From contig NZ_CAIWNQ010000001.1 in assembly GCF_903914075.1 (NCBI RefSeq), forward strand, positions 186,001 to 250,000: a DNA stretch of 64,000 nt, in the 5' to 3' direction. The DNA comes from Ruegeria sp. THAF57. Its GTDB lineage: Bacteria; Pseudomonadota; Alphaproteobacteria; Rhodobacterales; Rhodobacteraceae. Position 1 is the stretch's first letter, and each line of letters starts with the position of its first letter. The notes under the pieces are model-generated. The model was not told the DNA's origin. It searched no databases and saw only the letters and a list, made by a program, of their open reading frames with translations. The position numbers were made by a program, and so were the translations under genes. Shown here one piece after another: positions 57,487-64,000 of this stretch.

Positions 57487-57520
57487 AAAAAAACCCCAGA
57501 CGCGGTCAAGCGAAAGGGGC
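57487..57520 (-). terminator. Attenuator terminator of the metZ leader
   Basis: On the minus strand a CCCC/GGGG and CGC/GCG stem with a U-U internal loop (57519-57494) is followed by seven T residues (57493-57487). TGACC in its loop can pair with GGTCA at the 3' end of the riboswitch, which would prevent terminator formation. Confidence 0.65.
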
Positions 57521-57531
57521 CTTTCATCCTG

Positions 57532-57586
57532 ACCTTTTAGCGGTGTTGTTTAGCGTGGCCCGCAATCCGGTAACAAATCGCCACGT
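57532..57586 (-). ncRNA. SAM-II riboswitch upstream of metZ
   Basis: On the minus strand P1 is CGTGGC (57585-57580) pairing with GCCACG (57559-57554), enclosing GATTTGTTACCGGATTGCGG, and followed by the pseudoknot strand CGCTAAAAGG. These match the SAM-II consensus (GATTTAACCGTATTGCAA and GCTAAAAAGG). It should switch off metZ when S-adenosylmethionine is plentiful. Confidence 0.92.
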
Positions 57587-57595
57587 ATTACCCTG

Positions 57596-57624
57596 CGCTT
57601 ACGCCTCACTTGCCAGCGCGTCAA
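57596..57624 (-). promoter_or_regulatory. Candidate metZ/riboswitch promoter
   Basis: On the minus strand TTGACG (57624-57619) and TAAGCG (57601-57596) with 17-base spacing; the predicted start is just before the riboswitch. The rest of the gap up to 57818 shows no gene. Confidence 0.45.
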
Positions 57625-57818
57625 CCCTGACCAGTGCAACGTCATGGGTCCGCTTCGCCCCGCTCACCCAAGCGCCATAGCGCCAAAGCAAACCGACGCT
57701 ACAACATCTTGTGCCGGGCATTCCGCCGCTGGTCACATCTTTTTGCCTTGCCCCAGTCACAACGGCTATTGCCCTTCAGTCAGAAAGCCCCATGATCCTC
57801 TCAACCTGAGGAGACATC

Positions 57819-58508
57819 ATGATCGACTTGTATTTCTGGCCCACGCCAAATGGTTGGAAGGCCTCTATCGCGCTGGAAGAGATGGAGTTGCCCTACACAA
57901 CTCATCTGATCAACATCGGTAAGGGCGACCAGTTCGACCCCGAGTTTCTGAAGATCGCTCCGAACAACCGGATGCCTGCGATTGTCGACCCGGACGGACC
58001 GGACGGTCAGCCGATCTCGGTTTTTGAAAGCGGTGCGATCCTGATGTATCTGGCCCGCAAGACCGGCCGGTTCTATGGCACGACGGAGAGAGATCGTGTG
58101 GCGGTTGAAGAATGGTTGATGTGGCAAATGGGCGGCGTCGGCCCGATGGCGGGTCAGGCGCATCACTTCCTTAAATACGCCCCCCAATTGCACCCACCGC
58201 AGGACCTGCCCTACGCGAAAGATCGGTATCGCGCTGAGGTTGGCCGCTTGTACGGTGTGCTCGATCGTCGACTGGCCGAGAATGAGTATGTTGCAGGTGA
58301 CTTCTATTCCATCGCCGATATTTCAATCTGGGGATGGGCAAGCTTGTGGGAAGGACAACAGCAGGTACTGGACGATAAGCCCCATTTCACCCGCTGGCTC
58401 GAGACCGTCAGCGCCCGCCCCGGCGTTCAGGCCGGGCGGGCGTTACATGCCGAACTGCGCGGTGATCACCGGGACAAGCAATCGCAGGGGGTTTTGTTTA
58501 AGCGATAA
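57819..58508 (+). CDS. Glutathione S-transferase family protein (YghU/YfcG-like)
   Basis: Cytoplasmic thiol transferase of 229 residues. The N-terminal thioredoxin fold begins MIDLYFWPTPNGWKASIALEE, with NRMPAIVDP near residue 50 and ESGAILMYLA near residue 69; the C-terminal helical domain follows, ending GDFYSIADISIWGW near 172. The N-terminal tripeptide TPN rather than a serine/tyrosine catalytic site is typical of disulfide-reducing Ure2-like members YghU/YfcG. GAGGAG lies just before the ATG. It is divergent from metZ. Confidence 0.92.
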   Translation: MIDLYFWPTPNGWKASIALEEMELPYTTHLINIGKGDQFDPEFLKIAPNNRMPAIVDPDGPDGQPISVFESGAILMYLARKTGRFYGTTERDRVAVEEWLMWQMGGVGPMAGQAHHFLKYAPQLHPPQDLPYAKDRYRAEVGRLYGVLDRRLAENEYVAGDFYSIADISIWGWASLWEGQQQVLDDKPHFTRWLETVSARPGVQAGRALHAELRGDHRDKQSQGVLFKR

Positions 58509-58677
58509 TCCACCTCGTACGAATGTCTTCTTTGAGTCCTAAGACGACACTGGGTTTACAGTTAATCGTTTGTTACCATTAGCTTGTATGAAACGAAGTT
58601 CCCATCCACAACCTACCGAGGAAACCGCCTGTTCATCTCGTTCATGGACATTCTGGCGGTTTTTTGCGTGGCACTAC

Positions 58678-58739
58678 ATCGAACGCGACTTTGGTCCCAA
58701 AATGCAAGATCGAACGCGACTTTGGTCCCAAAATGCAAG
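58678..58739. repeat. Perfect tandem direct repeat, 31 bp x 2
   Basis: Two identical 31-bp units (58678-58708 and 58709-58739), each containing CGCGACTTTGGTCCCAAAAT and ending TGCAAG. A related CGACTTTGG occurs at 60598. Upstream, inverted arms AAACCGCC (58622-58629) and GGCGGTTT (58655-58662) run into a T-tract. The 58509-58864 gap holds no credible gene. Confidence 0.9.
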
Positions 58740-58864
58740 TTGGTAGACTATTCCCCACTACACACCTGAGGTTTGCGCAGCGACTAAAGCACTTGTTGCA
58801 CTGCCAAGGGCAAATATGTTCTTCTGCCAAGGATCAACTTGGCCATGGCAAACGATACTCACCA

Positions 58865-60568
58865 ATGAGCGCTACACTTTTTTCCACGGTAAGAGATGAA
58901 GCGCCGTTCCTTCTTGAGTGGTTGTCATACCATAAGGCAATTGGTTTCGACCGTTTCGTCATATTTTCTAACGATTGTAGTGATGGAACCGATTTGATGT
59001 TAGATGCACTTTCGAATGCTGGTGAAATCACTCACTTCCCGCATCAACCTCAACTAGATCGGCCTATAGCGGAGCAAGTTAGCGCTATCGCCATGGAACG
59101 TGAATTGTTGCGACCAGGCGATTGGGCGATCTGGCTCGACGCGGATGAATTCTTGAATATCCAAGTTGGATCGGGCCGCATAGTAGATCTCATTGACACT
59201 ATAGGCGAGGCGAGAGGTATTTGCGTCTCGTGGCGAGTCTTCGGGGATGCAGGACAGAACGGAATACCGAGTGCTTTTCTTGCCGAGCCATTCGTGCGGT
59301 GCGCCATGGAAGGGGAGCGTTGGCAGAATGTGAAGACGTTCTTCCGGGTGGAGCAAGATGTTGTTGAGCTATTTCAGCACAAACCGATACTAGAACCGTC
59401 TTTTTGGAAAAACGGAGGCTACTTCCTTGCGTCTTCCGGATGCGTCATGAAAAACGACAACCAGTTTATGGCACTGTGGCAAGACGGCAAGAAACGCGGC
59501 AAGATTGCCGAGCACGAAGCAGGTTGGAATATCGCCCAGATAAATCATTACGCCGTACGCACTCCGAAACTTTTCAAGTTCAAGCAGGCAAGGGGGCGTA
59601 TAGGGAAAGCAAACAATGCAAAAGTACAAAGATATAACGCAAGATATTACTCCGAGCTGAACCTGAACTCGACCGAGGATCGCTCAATTCTTCGCTGGTC
59701 TCATGCAACCAAGAAAGGAGCCGCTGTTTTGCAAGAAAAGATCCGACTTGATCTGGATGTGCCCGCTCTGCTCAAGAAGCAGTATCCCGATGATGTTTTG
59801 GGAACTGAGCCAAGCGACATTGACGACAAGAACTCGGAACAAGTAGCCGCCAACGCAGACGTCGATCGCTACAGAAAAATGCACGAAGCGCACCACGACG
59901 AAATCGACCAGCGCCGCTATTCCAATTCGCGTCTTGCGCAAGAGATTTTCGATGTGCTCAAGCCCAGATCTGCGGTTGATGTAGGTTGCGGAATTGGTCT
60001 TCTGATCAGCGATCTCCGAGAGCTAGGCGTCGAAGTTCAAGGGCTTGAGGGCACGTGGTTAGATGATGATGCGCCAGTTTTGCCCGCCGCATACTACACG
60101 CTGCTGGATCTAGAGAAACCGTTCACCCTGGAACGCCGTTACGATTTGTGTAGTTGCATAGAAGTGGCAGAGCATCTTGAGCCTGCACGCGCGGACAGTT
60201 TTGTGGCGGATCTCTGTGCTTTGTCGGACGTAATCGTTTTTTCGGCCGCGATTGGCGGGCAAGGCGGAAAAGGGCATAAGAACGAGCAATGGCAGGAATA
60301 CTGGTGCCACAAGTTTGAGGCCCAGGGTTACGGAACTTACGACCCATTCCGAGATCGCTTAAGGCGAGATGAGAAAGTCCTTCCTTGGCTCCAACAAAAC
60401 GTATTGATGTTTGTACGTAAAGGTCAGCCTTTGTCAGAGAAGTTGTCATCCTTCAGAATTAAACCCTCTCAGGCAAACATGATACTGCCAACCTATCATC
60501 ACAAAATAATGAAACGTTCGCGTCGCCGGTTCAAACGCCGTTTGGCAGAAGCAAGAGCCGCGAATTGA
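58865..60568 (+). CDS. Fused family-2 glycosyltransferase and SAM methyltransferase
   Basis: Protein of 567 residues with two enzymes in one chain. Residues 1-300 are the same glycosyltransferase family as the three in the 7-12 kb block: WLSYHKAIGFDRFVIFSNDC near residue 16, DGTDLMLDAL, DxD as LDADEF near 92, and INHYAVRTPKLFKFKQARG near 225. Residues about 335-530 are a class I methyltransferase with motif I SAVDVGCGIGLLISDL near residue 370 and CIEVAEHLEP near 424. This suggests addition and methylation of a sugar in one product. ATG 58865 is chosen by alignment with the paralogues; the longer frame reads through the tandem repeat. Composition is AT-richer than the core. Confidence 0.86.
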   Translation: MSATLFSTVRDEAPFLLEWLSYHKAIGFDRFVIFSNDCSDGTDLMLDALSNAGEITHFPHQPQLDRPIAEQVSAIAMERELLRPGDWAIWLDADEFLNIQVGSGRIVDLIDTIGEARGICVSWRVFGDAGQNGIPSAFLAEPFVRCAMEGERWQNVKTFFRVEQDVVELFQHKPILEPSFWKNGGYFLASSGCVMKNDNQFMALWQDGKKRGKIAEHEAGWNIAQINHYAVRTPKLFKFKQARGRIGKANNAKVQRYNARYYSELNLNSTEDRSILRWSHATKKGAAVLQEKIRLDLDVPALLKKQYPDDVLGTEPSDIDDKNSEQVAANADVDRYRKMHEAHHDEIDQRRYSNSRLAQEIFDVLKPRSAVDVGCGIGLLISDLRELGVEVQGLEGTWLDDDAPVLPAAYYTLLDLEKPFTLERRYDLCSCIEVAEHLEPARADSFVADLCALSDVIVFSAAIGGQGGKGHKNEQWQEYWCHKFEAQGYGTYDPFRDRLRRDEKVLPWLQQNVLMFVRKGQPLSEKLSSFRIKPSQANMILPTYHHKIMKRSRRRFKRRLAEARAAN

Positions 60569-60700
60569 TCTCTTCTCAAACTAAAGTAAAGTTACGTCGA
60601 CTTTGGCTGGAAAGTGTGCATTTCAAATCGCAATTTGTAAGTGACGGAGACCGCCGCTGTTCTGCATTAAGGTGAACGACAGTTTCGTCCGCTTAGCTGA

Positions 60701-61072
60701 CTACCCCTCCCCCCGCACCAACACATCCAGCATTTCCGAGATATCTTCGATCTCTTCGGCGATCACATGGGTCACCGAATGCGCGCGCTGCATACGTCCC
60801 GTGACCCGTAATAACCGACCCGAGATCACGGCGCGGCGAAAGCGTTCGTAGATCGCACGCCAGACCACCACGTTCACGATACCGGTCTCATCCTCAAGCG
60901 TCAGAAAAATCACCCCCTTGGCCGTCCCCGGCCTCTGCCGCAGGATCACCAACCCGGCAACGGCCACCCGCGCGCCTTCGGGTGGGTCGTCCAGCCGCTT
61001 GGCTGGCAGACAGGCAGGTGGGCGCGGCCAGTCTCGGTTTGAAACCGTAGGGCGAACAGGGGCAACAAGCAT
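60701..61072 (-). pseudogene. dnaE2: dnaE2 (error-prone DNA polymerase) 3'-terminal remnant, OB-fold domain only
   Basis: An intact frame of 123 codons whose residues from about 20 on match the C-terminal OB domain of DnaE2/ImuC: VAVAGLVILRQRPGTAKGV, FLTLEDETGIVNVVVWR and HVIAEEIEDISEMLDVL. A complete DnaE2 has over 1000 residues, so about 90% is missing and imuA/imuB are not here. A LexA box lies two bases before the ATG (61072), so the original SOS promoter seems to have been joined to the gene's end by deletion. The frame has no internal stop and could still be expressed as a small SOS-induced protein. Confidence 0.8.
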
Positions 61073-61074
61073 GA

Positions 61075-61089
61075 GAACAAAAATAGAAC
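61075..61089 (-). promoter_or_regulatory. LexA (SOS) box, alphaproteobacterial type
   Basis: On the minus strand GTTC-N7-GTTC is exact (61089-61086 and 61078-61075); the spacer is T-rich and contains TATTTT, a possible -10 element. This would put transcription start at about the ATG of the dnaE2 remnant. Confidence 0.8.
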
Positions 61090-61169
61090 ATACAGCCAGA
61101 AAGTCCAGACATAGCGCGCCAAGTCGCAAATGAGGCTGGTCAGACCTAAATGCCTTCACTAAGGAATAA

Positions 61170-61522
<353 letters not shown>

Positions 61523-61523
<1 letters not shown>

Positions 61524-62299
61524 TGCACTCCAAAGCGCCGCGCCTGCCTGCTCGCCTATGGCAACGCGGGACCCGCGGCGCGCTGCTGACCTTTGGGCTA
61601 TGGTGTTCCGGAGTTGGCTTCGCCACCGCCGCCGACACCGTAACTGCCGCACGGTATACCGAACCCACCACACGCTATGCCCATGGCGTTTTGGGTGACG
61701 ATATCGAATATGGTGCACTGGAAATCACCGTTGAAAGCACCGACCCCAAGGAACGGTCGAACGAACAGTCGGTACTAACGATCCGACTGCCGCAGGACCG
61801 GGTGTTCGAGGACCTGGCCCCCAGATTGTCAGACGTTGATCTTGATGGAACAAACGAGGTCATCGTCGTGGAATCGCAGGAAAACACCGGTGCACAACTC
61901 GCCATCTATAATGCACGCGGCGAAAAGATCGCTGCCACGCCTCATATTGGCACGCGCAACCGCTGGCTTGCCCCCGCAGGGATCTGGGATCTGGACAATG
62001 ACGGCCAAATCGAAATCGCCTATGTAGATCGCCCACACTTGGCCAAAACCCTACGCATCTGGCGCTACTCGGACGGCAAACTTACTGAAATCGCAACTCT
62101 TCCCGGCCTGACCAATCACCGTATCGGAGATGCATTTATCGCTGGCGGTCTAGTCTATTGTGCGACAGGTCCCGCACTGATCCTGGCCAGCGCCGACTGG
62201 TCCCGCATCATCAGTGTCACCTTTAAAAACGGCTGGGTAAAAACCGATCTCGGTCCGCTCAAAGACCGCAAGACCATTACCCAAGCCCTGAGCTGCTGA
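61523..62299 (+). CDS. Exported FG-GAP/VCBS-type repeat protein
   Basis: Protein of 258 residues with an N-terminal hydrophobic signal (residues about 20-37, ALLTFGLWCSGVGFATAA). Two calcium-binding-like loops are visible, DVDLDGTNEVIVV near residue 104 and DLDNDGQIEIAYVD near 155, as in FG-GAP beta-propeller blades; the chain is short for a full seven-blade propeller. Function unknown. Cotranscribed with the ferredoxin gene and convergent with purD. Confidence 0.83.
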
Positions 62300-62417
62300 T
62301 CCGCCCTTCATCTGGCTATAAATATCCCGGGGAGGCGCCATTGGTGCGAGCGCCAATGGCGGTGGGGCAGCGCCCCTCGCCCCAAGAATTCAAGACGGGC
62401 GCAGCCCGGCAATTGGA
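62300..62417. repeat. Palindromic intergenic element between convergent genes
   Basis: GCCATTGG (62337-62344) and CCAATGGC (62353-62360) form a near-perfect palindrome that can act as a terminator for both strands. The preceding TGGCTATAAATATCCCGGGG resembles a sequence I recall as repeated in Roseobacter intergenic regions; copy number could not be checked here. Confidence 0.5.
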
Positions 62418-63680
62418 TTACAACGCGCGCCAGCCGATATCGCGGCGGAAAAATCCGCCGGGCCAGTCTATCCCGTTCACCATCGCATAGGCCCGGTCAC
62501 GCGCGTCCTGCAAAGTCTCCCCCCGTGCCGTCACGTTCAACACACGACCGCCCACTGCCAGAATTTGACCATCCTCGGCTTTGGTTCCCGCATGGAAGAC
62601 CATGTTCTTACTGTCTTCAGGAAGCGCGTCCAAACCGTTGATCACACTTCCCTTTTCATAAGACCCCGGATACCCGTTCGCCGCCATCACAACGGTGATC
62701 GCATGGTCATCCGCCCAATTCACGCGCGCCTCTGCCAAGCGTCCCTCGGCCGCGGCATGCATAAGATCCATCACCTGCGCGCCCAGACGCATCATCAGCA
62801 CCTGGCACTCCGGGTCTCCAAAACGCACGTTGTATTCCACCAGCCTCGGCTGTCCATCCTTGATCATGAGACCCGCATAAAGCACGCCCTGAAAAGGCGC
62901 GCCGCGACGCTTCATCTCATCCATCGTCGGGCGCACGATCTCATCCATTGCGCGCGCCTCAACCTCGGCACTTAGAACGGGTGCCGGAGAATACGCCCCC
63001 ATTCCGCCTGTATTCGGGCCGGTATCGCCTTCGCCGACGCGTTTGTGGTCCTGCGCTGTGCCGACTGAAAGGATGTTCTCGCCATCACAAAGCACAAACA
63101 GAGAGGCCTCCTCGCCCTCCATGAACTCTTCGATCACCACCTCGGCCCCAGCCCCGCCAAACGCGCCGCCGAACATATCGTCGATCGCCTCAAGCGCGGT
63201 TTCTTCGTCCATCGCGACGATCACACCCTTGCCTGCGGCCAGACCATCGGCCTTGACCACAATCGGCGCACCCTGCTCGCGGATATAGGCTTTGGCGGGG
63301 TCGGCTTCGGTAAACCGTGCATAAGCCGCAGTCGGAGCACCGGCGGCATCACAGATTTCCTTGGTAAAGCTTTTAGAGGCTTCCAACCGGGCTGCTTCTG
63401 CCGACGGACCAAAGACCAGAACGCCTGCCTCTCGCAACCGATCTGCAACTCCGGCTGCCAAAGGCGCCTCGGGGCCGACAATCACGAAATCAATCGCGTT
63501 TTCTTCGGCAAAGCTGACCACCGCGCCGCCATTCTCGATTTCAAGCGCCGCGCACTCGGCGATCTGCGCGATTCCGGCATTTCCCGGCGCGACGATCAGT
63601 CGATCACATTTTGGATTCTGCATCACTGCCCAAGCCAAACTGTGCTCCCGCCCACCACTGCCGAGAATGAGGATATTCAT
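62418..63680 (-). CDS. purD: Phosphoribosylamine-glycine ligase
   Basis: ATP-grasp enzyme of purine synthesis that makes GAR from phosphoribosylamine and glycine; 420 residues. The N-terminus [18 protein letters not shown] is diagnostic, [14 protein letters not shown] near residue 145 is the ATP-grasp segment, and [13 protein letters not shown] near residue 290 is the PurD signature. ATG 63680 by homology. The upstream 75 bases before the divergent xseA start must hold both promoters; none is clear. Confidence 0.97.
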   Translation of the reverse strand: MNILILGSGGREHSLAWAVMQNPKCDRLIVAPGNAGIAQIAECAALEIENGGAVVSFAEENAIDFVIVGPEAPLAAGVADRLREAGVLVFGPSAEAARLEASKSFTKEICDAAGAPTAAYARFTEADPAKAYIREQGAPIVVKADGLAAGKGVIVAMDEETALEAIDDMFGGAFGGAGAEVVIEEFMEGEEASLFVLCDGENILSVGTAQDHKRVGEGDTGPNTGGMGAYSPAPVLSAEVEARAMDEIVRPTMDEMKRRGAPFQGVLYAGLMIKDGQPRLVEYNVRFGDPECQVLMMRLGAQVMDLMHAAAEGRLAEARVNWADDHAITVVMAANGYPGSYEKGSVINGLDALPEDSKNMVFHAGTKAEDGQILAVGGRVLNVTARGETLQDARDRAYAMVNGIDWPGGFFRRDIGWRAL

Positions 63681-63755
63681 GACTGCTCTCCGATCTGCTT
63701 GGCCTTGCCTTCCGCGCGTTCTAAGCTGGGCAGGCATTTGACACAAGGCGCTGAA

Positions 63756-64000
63756 ATGTCCGACCTGCTTGACGACCCCATTCCCGGCCAAAACACCCCC
63801 GAATACAGCGTTTCGGACATCTCAGGAGAGGTTAAGCGCACGCTTGAAGGCACGTTTGGGCGAATCCGTGTGCGTGGCGAGGTAGGACGCGTGTTCAAAG
63901 CGCGGTCCGGCCATCTGTATTACGACATCAAGGATGACCGAAACGTGCTGGCATGCACCACGTGGAAGGGCCAGATCTCGGGCCTGTCCGTGGTGCCGGA
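63756..64000 (+). CDS. xseA: Exodeoxyribonuclease VII large subunit, 3' end outside window
   Basis: Partial gene: only the first 81 codons are inside the window, of about 500 expected. The visible part is the N-terminal OB-fold that binds single-stranded DNA (YSVSDISGEVKRTLEGTFG, IRVRGEVGRVF, SGHLYYDIKDD, LACTTWKG). The complete enzyme, with XseB, degrades single-stranded DNA from both ends in repair. Divergent from purD, an arrangement common in Rhodobacteraceae. Confidence 0.93.
   Translation, partial: MSDLLDDPIPGQNTPEYSVSDISGEVKRTLEGTFGRIRVRGEVGRVFKARSGHLYYDIKDDRNVLACTTWKGQISGLSVVP

Noticed and set aside
58678..58739. CRISPR array
   Set aside because: Only two repeat copies that touch each other without spacers, and no cas genes nearby.
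58584..58769. 61-codon open frame through the tandem repeat
   Set aside because: No ribosome binding site or recognisable protein; frame is simply open across the repeat.

Overview
The window looks like chromosomal DNA of a marine alphaproteobacterium of the Rhodobacteraceae (Roseobacter group). This is inferred from gene content and order (divergent yqeY-like/carA, ctaD standing alone, folB-folP-glmM, glyQ and glyS split by a small membrane protein, purD divergent from xseA), from a SAM-II riboswitch before metZ, and from a GTTC-N7-GTTC LexA box. No rRNA, CRISPR array, prophage or complete insertion sequence is visible.

Layout. 1-7.2 kb: end of an M3 oligoendopeptidase, an EamA transporter, a DksA/TraR-type zinc-finger protein, a Gfo/Idh/MocA oxidoreductase, an M19 dipeptidase, rpoH, an RluA pseudouridine synthase and a small membrane protein. 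7.4-16.2 kb: an accessory, partly AT-richer block of three related family-2 glycosyltransferases, a GT32-like glycosyltransferase, two sulfotransferases and two methyltransferases, ending beside tRNA-Leu(GAG). 16.5-25 kb: core genes (FrnE-like DsbA protein, lipB, HIT protein, ctaD with an FNR box and a strong leader hairpin, bestrophin, HCCA isomerase-like protein, DUF2244 protein, YqeY-like protein, carA). 25-32 kb: an NfrB-like membrane glycosyltransferase, two GntR regulators, a HAD nucleotidase, a UbiH-type hydroxylase and a class V aminotransferase. 32-40.5 kb: two Lrp/AsnC regulators divergent from ilvC, a second EamA transporter, the folB-folP-glmM operon, a Tat-exported multicopper oxidase and a SleB-type cell wall hydrolase. 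40.6-49 kb: ppdK-like gene, glyS, gltS and a small membrane protein as one run, then marC and glyQ. 49-58.5 kb: a probable pseudo-protease with SPOR and peptidoglycan-binding domains, a ThDP enzyme, TrkH, a Lys/Ala/Pro-rich protein, folE2, metZ with its riboswitch, and a GST. 58.5-61.1 kb: a scar-like region with a perfect 31-bp tandem repeat, a glycosyltransferase-methyltransferase fusion and a dnaE2 3' remnant directly behind a LexA box. 61.2-64 kb: 2Fe-2S ferredoxin, FG-GAP protein, purD and the start of xseA.

How the genes fit together. Housekeeping modules cover folate (folE2, folB, folP), methionine (metZ), pyrimidine and purine synthesis (carA, purD), branched-chain amino acids (ilvC), glycyl-tRNA charging and aa3 respiration. 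The two accessory regions share one glycosyltransferase family (four paralogues) together with sulfate and methyl transferases. This suggests variable surface-glycan synthesis and decoration, although no flippase, polymerase or exporter is present. The items most worth checking are the SOS box joined to a dnaE2 OB-fold remnant, the triad-less protease-like protein, the hairpin that hides the multicopper oxidase ribosome binding site, the FolB-kinase-like fusion and the glycan block.
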